From JANLYQ01 sp031365725 (GTDB lineage: Bacteria; Actinomycetota; Actinomycetes; JACCUZ01), in assembly GCA_031365725.1 (NCBI GenBank), contig JANLYQ010000017.1, positions 1 to 64,000 on the forward strand: a DNA stretch of 64,000 nucleotides, read 5' to 3'. Position numbers and translations under genes: made by a program. Under the pieces are notes generated by a model. That model ran no database searches and was not told the origin of the DNA. It worked only from the letters and a program-made list of their open reading frames with translations. Shown here in pieces: positions 24,214 through 32,712 of the stretch (position 1 is the first letter of the stretch; each line of letters begins with the position of its first letter).

Positions 24214-25233
24214 TCAGCCGGTGGCGAGCCAGTCCCCGGTAAGCAGGCTCATGCGCTCGCGCGCGGCAAGGACCTCGAGCCCTCGACGTACGTCGGGTGG
24301 CGGAGTCCACCCTCGCGACAACAGCGCCGCAGCCGTGGCCACCACCACCGCCCCGAGGTTGTGGCGGACCGCATACGAGTCGAAGGTCAGCACCATGCGA
24401 CCCCCGGTCGCCAGCACGTTGCGGCGATGGTTGTCGAAACCGCTCTGGGCGACCCGCTCGTGGTGGATCCCGTCGATCTCGACCCCCACGCCGTACGGCG
24501 TGAAATCAGCATCCAGGACCCAGGAGCCGGTCGGTCGCTCAACGAGCACCTGACGACCCGGCTCAGGCAACCCGTAGCGCACAAGTGCCGCGCACCAGGT
24601 GCGCTCGGGAAGCGAGTGCGCGCCACCCTCGACGTCGTCGATCGACTCACGGATCAGCGACTGGCGGCGGATCCGTTGGCGGCCGTCCAGCACACCCCGC
24701 AGATCGGCAGGAACCACGAGTCGTTGCTGCACAGATGAGATCACGATGAGTCGAGCAGCCGTCTCCCCCGGCATCCGACTGGCGGCGTCAACGACGGCGT
24801 AGGGGAGTCGGACTCGGCGCGGCAGTCGCCCCGGGAGGACGACCTGCTCGCTGACGTACCGTGACTGTCGGACGGCGACACGCACCGGACCGGAGTCGAG
24901 CGACCTGGCCCCATGGCCGTGGGGAACGACCGTGTGCATGATCGTCGACGAGAAGCCTCGCAGTCCAAGGCTCTCGGCTGCGGTCACGCCGGCGAGCGCA
25001 GAGACTGGCCCGCTGTGCAGCACCGCCACCCAGAACTGCTGACGCCGAGTCAGTGTGCCGGTCACCAGGGCGACGACCCGGGGGCCGACTGTCTGCCACT
25101 GCCCAGCCCTGACCCGTCGAGTGACGGTGTGCCGGTGCCAGCCCAGCGCCGACAGCTGGGCCCGACTGACGATGTTGTCCTGCGTCCTCGCAAGGGCGGA
25201 CAGCTCGGCGTTCGCATCGGAGGCGGGCGTCAT
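24214..25233 (-). CDS. AbiEi-type antitoxin-domain / DUF559 (Vsr-like) protein
   Basis: 339 residues. The N-terminus (LARTQDNIVSRAQLSALGWHRHTVTRRVRAGQWQTVGPRVVAL) is the winged-helix domain shared with AbiEi antitoxins. The C-terminus (VLDADFTPYGVGVEIDGIHHERVAQSGFDNHRRNVLATGGRMVLTF) matches DUF559, a very-short-patch-repair-like endonuclease fold with candidate active-site D/E, H and D residues. Such proteins are very common and often multicopy in actinobacteria; no function is proven. No toxin gene is next to it. It is absent from the purM-DUF3073 junction in the streptomycete order I know and is bracketed by inverted 47-base repeats (copies A/B downstream, C upstream). The start is ATG 25233; the frame upstream to 25362 is not family-like. 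Confidence 0.82.
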   Translation of the reverse strand: MTPASDANAELSALARTQDNIVSRAQLSALGWHRHTVTRRVRAGQWQTVGPRVVALVTGTLTRRQQFWVAVLHSGPVSALAGVTAAESLGLRGFSSTIMHTVVPHGHGARSLDSGPVRVAVRQSRYVSEQVVLPGRLPRRVRLPYAVVDAASRMPGETAARLIVISSVQQRLVVPADLRGVLDGRQRIRRQSLIRESIDDVEGGAHSLPERTWCAALVRYGLPEPGRQVLVERPTGSWVLDADFTPYGVGVEIDGIHHERVAQSGFDNHRRNVLATGGRMVLTFDSYAVRHNLGAVVVATAAALLSRGWTPPPDVRRGLEVLAARERMSLLTGDWLATG

Positions 25234-25335
25234 GCATCGACGGTGGCGTAGATCCGACCGACGCGCCGCCGGTTGTCCCCAGGCGCGCGCCGCTTGCCTC
25301 CCCACGGGTGCTGGCTGGCGATGGACCCACGGCGC

Positions 25336-25382
25336 CTCCGGAGACGGAACGGACGCTGACACGTGCCGAATCCTCTCCCGAG
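25336..25382 (-). repeat. 47-base palindromic repeat, copy C (inverted)
   Basis: The reverse complement of 25336-25382 begins CTCGGGAGAGGATTCGGCAC and ends GTCTCCGGAG, aligning over all 47 positions with copy B (about 39 identical). It lies in the 241-base gap between the purM stop (25475) and the DUF559 gene start (25233). The rest of that gap shows nothing else I can name. Confidence 0.9.
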
Positions 25383-25474
25383 AGCGGCCGGATGGTCAGC
25401 GCGGCAGCAGATGGGCGGCCGCAGGCGGAGAGACCGGGTCGCCGCAGAAGTGGTGGGGACTGCCGGAGACGGGG

Positions 25475-26605
25475 TCAGCCGGTGGGGTGTTCGCCGGCCA
25501 GGGTGACGCTGCCACGTGCGCTCCCGACGTCGGCACCAGCCGCAGCCGCAGCCACGGTGCCGAGCACCCACGAGGGCACCCCGCGACCATGCAGCAGGGC
25601 GACCGCCTGATCGGCGTCGGCAGCAGCCACCACGGCGATCATGCCGACGCCCATGTTGAGCGTGCGCTCGATCTCGGCCTGCGCGATGCCGCCGACCTGC
25701 TGCACCAGCCCGAACACCGGCGGCGGTGACCAGGAGCTGCGCTCGACAGTGGCCACCACACCAGGCGGCAGCACCCGGGCGAGGTTGGCCGCCAGCCCGC
25801 CGCCGGTGACGTGGCTGAAGGCGTGCACCTCGACACCGGGAGCAGCCACCAGCGCCAGACAGTCCCGGGAGTAGATCCGCGTCGGCACCAGCAGCTCGTC
25901 GACCAGCGACCCGCCGAGCTCGGGCACCTCACGGTCCAGCGCCCACCCGACACCCGCGCCGGACAGCAGCACGTGCCGGACCAAGCTGTAGCCGTTGGAG
26001 TGCAAGCCGCTGGCGGCCATCGCCACCAGCACGTCACCGGGGCGGACCCGGTCGGCACCCAGCACCGCGTCGGCCTCGACCACACCGGTCCCCGCGCCCG
26101 CCACGTCGTACTCGTGCGGCTCGAGAAGGCCCGGGTGCTCGGCGGTCTCGCCACCGATCAGCGCACAGCCGGCAAGCACGCAGCCCTCGGCGATGCCTTT
26201 GACGATCGCGGCGATCCGCTCCGGCACGACCTTGCCGCAGGCGATGTAGTCGGTCATGAACAGCGGCTCGGCCCCACACACCACGAGGTCGTCGACCACC
26301 ATGCCGACGAGGTCGTGGCCGATGGTCTCGTGCCGGTCGGCGGCGGCCGCGATGGCGACCTTGGTGCCGACCCCGTCGGTGGAGGTCGCGAGCAACGGCC
26401 GGCGGTACGTCGCCAGGGCGGAGGCGTCGAACAGCCCCGCGAAGCCGCCGATGCCGCCGACGACCTCGGGTCGGGAGGCCTTCGCCACCCAGGCCTTCAT
26501 CAGCTCGACGGCGCGGTCACCCTCCTCGATGCTGACCCCGGCCGCGGCATAGCTCGTCTTGCCGCCAGCGCTGACAGCGCTGACAGCGCGCGAGCCGTCG
26601 GTCAC
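25475..26605 (-). CDS. purM: PurM, phosphoribosylformylglycinamidine cyclo-ligase (AIR synthase)
   Basis: Step 5 of purine synthesis: ATP-dependent ring closure of FGAM to AIR in the cytosol. 376 residues. Signatures: SYAAAGVSIEEGDRAVELM, STDGVGTKVAIA, GHDLVGMVVDDLVVCGAEPLFMTDYIACGK, LIGGETAEHPGLL, ASGLHSNGYSLVR and HVTGGGLAANLARVLP. The GTG at 26605 overlaps the purF stop by four bases (GTGA), which fixes the start and implies translational coupling. The first 20 residues are a Ser/Val/Ala lead (AVSAVSAG) encoded by a short direct DNA repeat. The gene ends in the region holding 47-base repeat C. Confidence 0.97.
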   Translation of the reverse strand: MTDGSRAVSAVSAGGKTSYAAAGVSIEEGDRAVELMKAWVAKASRPEVVGGIGGFAGLFDASALATYRRPLLATSTDGVGTKVAIAAAADRHETIGHDLVGMVVDDLVVCGAEPLFMTDYIACGKVVPERIAAIVKGIAEGCVLAGCALIGGETAEHPGLLEPHEYDVAGAGTGVVEADAVLGADRVRPGDVLVAMAASGLHSNGYSLVRHVLLSGAGVGWALDREVPELGGSLVDELLVPTRIYSRDCLALVAAPGVEVHAFSHVTGGGLAANLARVLPPGVVATVERSSWSPPPVFGLVQQVGGIAQAEIERTLNMGVGMIAVVAAADADQAVALLHGRGVPSWVLGTVAAAAAGADVGSARGSVTLAGEHPTG

Positions 26606-28245
26606 GGGCGGGTGAGGGCGTCGGCCGCGCCGGCTCCGCCGATCAGCACCGGAGCGGACGCGGGAGCGACGTGCACGGCCGGCGCCGTCGCCGGCTCGAC
26701 CTCGAGCAGGTGCGTGCCGAGCAGCTCGGGCTCGGGGATCGGCACCGGATAGACCCCGTCGAAGCAGGCCCGGCACAGGTTGTCCATCGGCTGCTCGGTG
26801 GCGCCGACGAGACCCTCGAGCGAGATGTAGGCGAGGGAGTCCGCGTCGATCGAGACCCGGATCTGCTCGATGGTCAGGCCGTTGGCGACCAGCTCGGCCG
26901 GCGAGGCGAAGTCGATGCCGTAGAAGCACGGCCACTTGACCGGCGGGGAGGAGATGCGCACATGGATCTCGGCGGCTCCGGCTTCGCGCAGCATCCGCAC
27001 CAGCGCCCGCTGGGTGTTGCCGCGCACGATCGAGTCGTCCACCACGACGAGCCGCTGCCCGGCGATGACCTCACGCAGCGGGTTGAGCTTGAGCCGGATG
27101 CCGAGCTGCCGGATCGTCTGCGACGGCTGGATGAACGTCCGCCCGACGTAGGAGTTCTTGACCAGCCCCAGGCCGTAGGGGATGCCGCTGCCCTGGGAGT
27201 AGCCGACCGCGGCCGGGGTACCGGACTCCGGCACGGGGATCACCATGTCGGCCACTGCCGGCGCCTCGAGGGCCAGCCGGCGCCCGACCTCCACCCGGGT
27301 CGCGTGCACCGAGCGTCCAGCGATCTTGGTGTCCGGCCGGGCCAGGTAGACGTACTCGAACAGGCAGCCCTTCGGCTCCGGCTCGGCGAACCGCGTCGAG
27401 CGCAGCCCGTGTGCGTCGATCGCGATCAGCTCACCCGGCTCGATCTCACGGACCTGCGCGGCACCGACGATGTCGAGGGCCGCGGTCTCCGACGCGACCA
27501 CCCAGCCGCGCTCCAGCCGGCCCAGCACCAGGGGACGGATGCCCTGCGGGTCGCGGGCGGCGTACAGCGTCTCCTCGTCCATGAACACCAACGAGAACGC
27601 GCCGCGCAGCTGCGGCAGCACCGCGAGCGCAGCGTCCTCGAGCGAGCGATCGGGGTACGACGCCAGCAGCGCGGTCATGATCTCGGTGTCGGTGGTGTTG
27701 TGCAGGGTGACGTGCCCGCGGACGCCCTCACGCCAGCGCCTGGTCTCGTCCTGCGCGGGAGTGGTGCCGTCGTAGGGCAGCTCGCCGCTGTCGGCAGCAC
27801 GCTTCTCGACCAGGTCGAGCAGCTCGCGGGTGTTGGTGAGGTTGCCGTTGTGGCCGAGGGCCACCGAGCCGGCGGCCGTCGAGCGGAAGGTCGGCTGGGC
27901 GTTCTCCCAGACGCTGGAACCCGTGGTGGAGTAACGGGTGTGGCCGATCGCGAGGTGGCCGCGCAACGAGCCGAGGTGGCTCTCGTCGAAGACCTGCGCA
28001 ACGAGTCCCATGTCCTTGTAGACCAGGATCGAACGGCCGTTGCTGACCGCCATGCCGGCCGACTCCTGGCCGCGGTGCTGCAGCGCATAGAGCCCGAAGT
28101 AGGTCAGCTTGGCGACCTCCGTCGGGTCCGCCCCGGACCGGTCGCCGGACCACACACCGAACACACCGCAGGCGTCCTGCGGTGCCCGATCCGAACTGTC
28201 AGAGGGGTCCAGATCGAGATTCAGCCGTCCGTCACCACGAGGCAC
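26602..28245 (-). CDS. purF: PurF, amidophosphoribosyltransferase
   Basis: First committed step: PRPP plus glutamine to phosphoribosylamine. 547 residues. The glutaminase domain starts at C26 (APQDACGVFGVW) after a 25-residue propeptide that must be removed to expose the nucleophile. Other motifs: YGLYALQHRGQESAG-like segment, GHTRYSTTG, GHNGNLTN and the PRPP loop VVVDDSIVRGNT. Four cysteines fit the Fe-S cluster of the Bacillus-type enzyme (KGCLFE, WPCFYG, DNLCRACFDG). A C-terminal extension of about 60 residues is Pro/Ala-rich. GTG 28245 is the first start. It is coupled to purM. Confidence 0.97.
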   Translation of the reverse strand: MPRGDGRLNLDLDPSDSSDRAPQDACGVFGVWSGDRSGADPTEVAKLTYFGLYALQHRGQESAGMAVSNGRSILVYKDMGLVAQVFDESHLGSLRGHLAIGHTRYSTTGSSVWENAQPTFRSTAAGSVALGHNGNLTNTRELLDLVEKRAADSGELPYDGTTPAQDETRRWREGVRGHVTLHNTTDTEIMTALLASYPDRSLEDAALAVLPQLRGAFSLVFMDEETLYAARDPQGIRPLVLGRLERGWVVASETAALDIVGAAQVREIEPGELIAIDAHGLRSTRFAEPEPKGCLFEYVYLARPDTKIAGRSVHATRVEVGRRLALEAPAVADMVIPVPESGTPAAVGYSQGSGIPYGLGLVKNSYVGRTFIQPSQTIRQLGIRLKLNPLREVIAGQRLVVVDDSIVRGNTQRALVRMLREAGAAEIHVRISSPPVKWPCFYGIDFASPAELVANGLTIEQIRVSIDADSLAYISLEGLVGATEQPMDNLCRACFDGVYPVPIPEPELLGTHLLEVEPATAPAVHVAPASAPVLIGGAGAADALTRP

Positions 28246-28341
28246 CCGCCCAGTCTAGGTGCCCGGGTCGGTTGCCGGAGCCACCCGCTGCATCATCGAG
28301 CGGGCGGCGGCGAGCACGAGATGCGACCTGTTCCCGCACCG

Positions 28342-28560
28342 TCAGCGACGCCGGCGACCCTCGATCACCACAGCCAGCACCCCACCGGCCAACGCTCCGA
28401 GGCTCGCCAGCAGGGTGGCGAGGTAGGCGAGCAGCCGGGGCGAATCGGCCACCCCCCCGCCCTGCCCGAGCACCAGCACGACGGCCGTGACCAGCCCGAC
28501 GATCGCCCCGGTGATCAGGAACGCTGCATAGCGCGGGGTACGGCGGGGGGCGGCGGCCAT
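28342..28560 (-). CDS. Small two-span membrane protein upstream of purF
   Basis: 72 residues with two hydrophobic segments (YAAFLITGAIVGLVTAVVLVLG and LLAYLATLLASLGALAGGVLAVVIE) and basic ends (MAAAPRRTPRY, GRRRR), predicting a helical hairpin with both ends inside. It resembles the small membrane proteins often found beside actinobacterial purF. The function is unknown. It lies 96 bases upstream of purF on the same strand. Confidence 0.7.
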   Translation of the reverse strand: MAAAPRRTPRYAAFLITGAIVGLVTAVVLVLGQGGGVADSPRLLAYLATLLASLGALAGGVLAVVIEGRRRR

Positions 28561-28633
28561 CCTCGGATGCTAGGTCAGACGGGTGGCGCGTCCGGCGCGG
28601 GGCAGGACCGCCGTCCACTTGGCAAAGAAAGCG

Positions 28634-28650
28634 TCAAGAAAAACTCAAGA
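28634..28650 (+). promoter_or_regulatory. 11-base-spaced direct repeat, possible response-regulator site
   Basis: TCAAGA occurs at 28634-28639 and again at 28645-28650, an exact 11-base period in a locally A-rich stretch. This geometry is typical of sites for OmpR/PhoB-type response regulators. It lies about 80 bases upstream of the small ORF at 28727. The rest of the 166-base gap contains a CGG-rich segment only. Confidence 0.35.
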
Positions 28651-28726
28651 TCAGGCCTCATCGAGCCGTAGTACGGAGAGACCACCGCGGCGGCGGTCGA
28701 TGAACCCCATGAGGAGAAGCAGCCAT

Positions 28727-28861
28727 ATGAACAAGCTCAACGGCGTGATGCTCAAAGTGCTGGCCGGCATGGGTGCGCTCAGCGCCCTGGCCGTGGTCGG
28801 CGACGCGATGGTGAAGATCGGAAATCTCCCGGTCAGCTACGGCACGAAGTGGCTCGGCTGA
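28727..28861 (+). CDS. Small hydrophobic peptide
   Basis: 44 residues: MNKLNGVMLKVLAGMGALSALAVVGDAMVKIGNLPVSYGTKWLG. One possible amphipathic or membrane helix is followed by a short polar tail. Support for translation is a good ribosome-binding site (AGGAGAAG, about seven bases upstream of the ATG) and a well-separated promoter region. No family is recognised. It is followed 58 bases later by a GGDEF-EAL gene on the same strand. Confidence 0.5.
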   Translation: MNKLNGVMLKVLAGMGALSALAVVGDAMVKIGNLPVSYGTKWLG

Positions 28862-28919
28862 CCGACTCAGGCCGACTCAGTACCCGGCCGATGCTCCCGA
28901 CCATGAGCACCGGTCGACC

Positions 28920-30983
28920 GTGGACGACCTAGGGGGGCGTCCCAAGGAGCCCGTGGCCGATCTGGCCACGGGCTCCGTCCGGCGTACGCCGACCCGGTTG
29001 CTGGTCTTCATCTCGGCCACCTTCCTGGCCGGTCTTGTCTGCCTCGCTGTCACGGTGGCCCACCAGGGCCCAGCCGACGGCTGGTCGGGCGTCGGCGTGC
29101 AGTGCTACGTGCTCGCCCTGTTCCTGCTGGTCGGGGAGCTCTGGCCGATCCCGGTACCGCGCGGTGACGACCGCACCGACCTGCTCACGACGTCGTCGAC
29201 CTTCGCCACGGCACTGGTGCTGATCGGCCCGCTCGGGCTGGGGCTGGTGGCTCAGGCGGTGGCCGTTGCAGTGGACGACCGGGTCAACCGACGTCCACTG
29301 AGGACGGTGTCGTTCAACATCGGGCAGTACCTCCTCACCCTGACCGCGACACGAGCGGTGTTCGCGACCGTCGCCCACCACGACGTCTTCGCCCTGACGA
29401 CCTCCTTCACCGCGGCCGACATCCCCGGCGCGCTGGTGGCCGGAGCGACCTACTTCGTGGTCAACAACGGACTTGTCGCGGTGGTGGTCGCTCTCGCGAC
29501 CGGCCTGCCGTTGCGCGAGGTGCTGGGCGACGATGTCCGGTTCCAGCTGGCGACGTCGTCGATCCTGCTCGGTCTGGCCCCGGTCGCCGCGCACGCGGCC
29601 TCGCTGTCGGTCTTCATGCTGGGCCTGCTGCTGCTGCCGTTGCTCGGTGTGCTGAGCAACGCCCGCACGACGCTGAACCGCCACCACGAGTCGTTGCACG
29701 ACCCGTTGACCGGCTTGGCCAACCGCGAGTTCTTTCGTCGACGGGCCGAGAGGGCACTGCTGACGGCCACCGCCACCGGTCGACAAGCGGCGGTGCTGCT
29801 CATCGACCTCGACCACTTCAAGGAGATCAACGACACTCTCGGGCACCAAGCCGGCGACGACGTCATCCGCGAGGTGGCCGCCCGGCTGGGGGCAGGCGTA
29901 TCGGGCGAGGTGTCCGTCGCCCGGCTCGGTGGCGACGAGTTCGCTGTCATCGTGCCCGACACCGTGGACCAGGCGTGGCTGAGAGCGCTGGCCGCCAGCC
30001 TGAGCGAACGGTTGCGACCACCCATCGACGTGGGTGGCGCGCGCCTCGTCGTCCGAGCAAGCATCGGCATCGCGCTCGCACCGGCGCATGCCGACTCGGT
30101 CAGCGGACTACTCAAGTGCGCAGACCTCGCGCTGTACCACGCCAAGGGCAACCGTGGCGACATCCGAATCTTCTCCCGCAACGACGACCCCGACACCCAC
30201 GACCGGGTGGAGCTGCTGGCGGACCTCGGCTCGGCACTGGCCGGTGACCAGCTGGTGGTCGACTACCAACCACAGCTCTCAGGTCTCACCGGTGAGCCGA
30301 TCGGCGTCGAGGCGCTGTGCCGCTGGCAGCACCCGGTACGCGGGCTGGTCGGGCCGGACACCTTCATCCCCCTCGCCGAGAGCAGCAACGTCATCGGCCC
30401 CCTCACCCGTTGGGTGCTCGAGAACGCCGTGGCCTCGCTGGCCCGCTGGCGCGAGCAGGGACACGACCTCACCGTGTCGGTCAACGTCTCAGCCCGCGCC
30501 CTCACCGACGTGGACCTCCCCGACCACGTCGCCGCGACACTGTCACGGCACGGCGTGGCGCCGGCGCAGCTCGTCATCGAGGTGACCGAGCACGCGATCG
30601 CTGCAGACACCGCACGCACGACCGAGGTGCTCGCGCGGTTGCGCGCGCTCGGGGTGCGGCTGTCGATCGACGACTACGGCACCGGCTCGTCGTCGTTGGC
30701 GGTGCTGCAGGGCCTTGCGGTCGACGAGCTCAAGGTCGACCGCACCTTCGTGCTGCGCATGGTCGCCGACGAGCGCGCGGCGATCATCGTGCGCTCGACG
30801 ATCGAGCTGGCTCACGGGCTCGGTCTGGTCGTCACGGCCGAGGGGGTGCAGGACGGCGAGACGATGGCTGCGTTGCGAGCGCTGGGCTGCGACGGCATGC
30901 AGGGCTTTCACTGCGGCCGGCCGATGCGGTCGTTGGCACTGGACGGCTGGCTCGCGGGACGACGGAGCGCGCTGACCGTGTGA
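28920..30983 (+). CDS. Membrane-bound GGDEF-EAL protein (second copy)
   Basis: 687 residues. About 230 residues of membrane-spanning N-terminus (six to eight hydrophobic segments, MASE-like in character but not assignable) precede GGDEF (DPLTGLANREFFRRRAE, LIDLDHFKEINDTLGHQAGDDVI, RLGGDEFAVIV near 336) and EAL (GVEALCRWQHP near 463, NVSARAL, EVTEHAI, DDYGTGSSSLAVLQGLAVDELKVDRTFV, AEGVQDGE). Both active sites look complete; DDYGTG replaces the usual DDFGTG. The start is uncertain: GTG 28920 has no ribosome-binding site, while GTG 28953 has AAGGAG only three bases away. It is not closely similar to the first copy outside the catalytic domains. Confidence 0.9.
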   Translation: MDDLGGRPKEPVADLATGSVRRTPTRLLVFISATFLAGLVCLAVTVAHQGPADGWSGVGVQCYVLALFLLVGELWPIPVPRGDDRTDLLTTSSTFATALVLIGPLGLGLVAQAVAVAVDDRVNRRPLRTVSFNIGQYLLTLTATRAVFATVAHHDVFALTTSFTAADIPGALVAGATYFVVNNGLVAVVVALATGLPLREVLGDDVRFQLATSSILLGLAPVAAHAASLSVFMLGLLLLPLLGVLSNARTTLNRHHESLHDPLTGLANREFFRRRAERALLTATATGRQAAVLLIDLDHFKEINDTLGHQAGDDVIREVAARLGAGVSGEVSVARLGGDEFAVIVPDTVDQAWLRALAASLSERLRPPIDVGGARLVVRASIGIALAPAHADSVSGLLKCADLALYHAKGNRGDIRIFSRNDDPDTHDRVELLADLGSALAGDQLVVDYQPQLSGLTGEPIGVEALCRWQHPVRGLVGPDTFIPLAESSNVIGPLTRWVLENAVASLARWREQGHDLTVSVNVSARALTDVDLPDHVAATLSRHGVAPAQLVIEVTEHAIAADTARTTEVLARLRALGVRLSIDDYGTGSSSLAVLQGLAVDELKVDRTFVLRMVADERAAIIVRSTIELAHGLGLVVTAEGVQDGETMAALRALGCDGMQGFHCGRPMRSLALDGWLAGRRSALTV

Positions 30984-31002
30984 CCTGTCGACGTACGACG
31001 GG

Positions 31003-31815
31003 TCAGAGGCGGCCACCGGCGGTGTCGGCAGACAGCCGTTGAGCCAGCCACACCGGCACCGCCGAGGCGATCACCAGCACCGCGGCCACGACGTTGACGA
31101 CCGGCGCCTGGTTGGGCCGGGCCAGGTTGCTGAAGATCCACAACGGCAGGGTCTGCACCGTCGGACCGGCGGTGAACGTCGTCACGATGATCTCGTCGAA
31201 GGACAGCGCGAAGGCCAGCAACGCCCCGGCCAGCAATGCCGAGCGCACCGCGGGAAGGGTCACGTGCCAGAAGGTGCGGAACACCCCGGCACCGAGGTCC
31301 ATCGACGCTTCCTCTAACGAGCCACCGGTGCGCCGCAGCCGGGCGAGCACGTTGTTGTAGACGACCACCACGCAGAACGTCGCGTGGCCGATGATGACCG
31401 TCGTCATGCCGAACCCGATGCCCAACGGCGACAGGGTCGTCGTCACGGCGCTGTTGAGCGCAAGTCCGGTGACGATGCCGGGCAGCGCGATCGGCAGCAC
31501 GATGAGGATCGACACCGCGTCGCGACCGAAGAAGCGATAGCGGCCGACGGCGAAGGCCGCCATGGTGCCCAGCACCAGGGCGACGGCGGTCGCTCCGAGG
31601 CCGGCGCGCACCGAGGTGGCAAGCGCATCACGCGCACCGGGGTTGTGCCAGGTCCGCGACCACCAGTCGAGGGTGAAGCCTCTGGGTGGCCAGCCGAAGG
31701 TGCGGTCGGTGTTGACCGAGGACACCAGCACGACGAGCAGCGGCACGTAGACGAAGGCGAGACCCACCGCCATGACCGCGGCGAGCGCTGCGCGCGCGCC
31801 ACGAGACAAGGTCAT
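31003..31815 (-). CDS. potC: Polyamine-type ABC transporter permease, PotC-like
   Basis: 270 residues, six predicted membrane spans, and the inner-membrane permease signature EEASMDLGAGVFRTFWHVTLPAVRSALLAGALLAFALSFDE, which contacts the ATPase. The C-terminal FDEIIVTTFTAGPTVQTLPLWIFSNL is typical of PotC/YdcV. It is the last gene of a four-gene operon: its ATG at 31815 is seven bases after the PotB-like stop. It converges on the second GGDEF-EAL gene with 19 bases between them. Confidence 0.9.
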   Translation of the reverse strand: MTLSRGARAALAAVMAVGLAFVYVPLLVVLVSSVNTDRTFGWPPRGFTLDWWSRTWHNPGARDALATSVRAGLGATAVALVLGTMAAFAVGRYRFFGRDAVSILIVLPIALPGIVTGLALNSAVTTTLSPLGIGFGMTTVIIGHATFCVVVVYNNVLARLRRTGGSLEEASMDLGAGVFRTFWHVTLPAVRSALLAGALLAFALSFDEIIVTTFTAGPTVQTLPLWIFSNLARPNQAPVVNVVAAVLVIASAVPVWLAQRLSADTAGGRL

Positions 31816-31822
31816 CGCGATT

Positions 31823-32710
31823 TCACAGGTTGTCCAGGGCGCCGGTGCGGCGCACACCGAGCAGCAGCACGACCATGAGCAGGACCGGGACCGCGGCCAG
31901 GGCAGCGGCCAGCGGCAGGTTGTTGGCCGCACCGGAGTTGCCTTGGATCAGGTTGCCCAGCAGCTGGGTCTTGCCGCCCACGATCTGCACGGTGATGTAG
32001 TCACCGAGGCTCAGCGAGAACGTGAAGATGGCACCGGCGACGACCGCGGGGAACGCGAGCGGTATGACGACCGAGCGCACCGTGCGCCATGCCTTCGCAC
32101 CGAGGTCTCCGGAGGCGTCGAGCAGGCTGTCCGGCAGTCGCTCGAGACCGGCGAAGATCGGCAGCACCATGAACGGCAGCCACAGGTAGGTCAGCACCAG
32201 GACGGTCGCCGGCAGGCCGAAACCGGGGCCGCGCAGGCCGATCGGCGCGAGCGCCCAGTCGATGACGCCGTGCCCGGCGAGCATCTCCCGCCACGCGTAG
32301 GCCTTCACGAGATAGCTCGCCCAGAGCGGGGTGAGCACCGCGACCACCAGGAACCGGCGCGTCCTCGGCGAGGCGACCTTCGCCATGAAGAACGCCATCG
32401 GCAAGGCGAGCACCGCGCAGATGACCGTGACCGCCATCGCAACACCGACCGTCCGCAGGATCACCGTCCGGTAGGTCGCGTCGGTGACCACAGTGCTCAG
32501 GTTGTCGAGGGTCACGGTGTGCACGAGCAGGCCGGTGAAGACGTCAGTCGACCACAGCGCGGTCAGCAGCAGCGCGCCGAGCGAGCCCAGGTAGACGACG
32601 AGCAGCACCACCAGGGGTGCGGCCAGCAAGAGAGCCAGCCGCACCCGAGGGTGGCGATGGAGGAACGCGGAGAGGCGCCGGACGGCGCCCCTCCCACGCG
32701 CGACGAGCAT
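31823..32710 (-). CDS. potB: Polyamine-type ABC transporter permease, PotB-like
   Basis: 295 residues, six predicted spans. PotB/YdcU-like features: AKVASPRTRRFLVVAVLTPLWASYLVKAYAWREMLAGHGVIDWAL, LPATVLVLTYLWLPFMVLPIFAGLERLPDSLLDASGDLGAKAWRTVRSVVIPLAFPAVVAGAIFTFSLSLGDYITVQIVGG. The EAA-like loop is DASGDLGAKAWRTV. ATG 32710 sits two bases after the binding-protein stop, so the genes are cotranscribed and probably coupled. Confidence 0.9.
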   Translation of the reverse strand: MLVARGRGAVRRLSAFLHRHPRVRLALLLAAPLVVLLVVYLGSLGALLLTALWSTDVFTGLLVHTVTLDNLSTVVTDATYRTVILRTVGVAMAVTVICAVLALPMAFFMAKVASPRTRRFLVVAVLTPLWASYLVKAYAWREMLAGHGVIDWALAPIGLRGPGFGLPATVLVLTYLWLPFMVLPIFAGLERLPDSLLDASGDLGAKAWRTVRSVVIPLAFPAVVAGAIFTFSLSLGDYITVQIVGGKTQLLGNLIQGNSGAANNLPLAAALAAVPVLLMVVLLLGVRRTGALDNL

Positions 32711-32712
32711 GC

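Noticed and set aside
24214..25233. AbiE-type toxin-antitoxin pair
   Set aside because: Only the AbiEi-like N-terminal domain is present; no AbiEii nucleotidyltransferase gene adjoins it.
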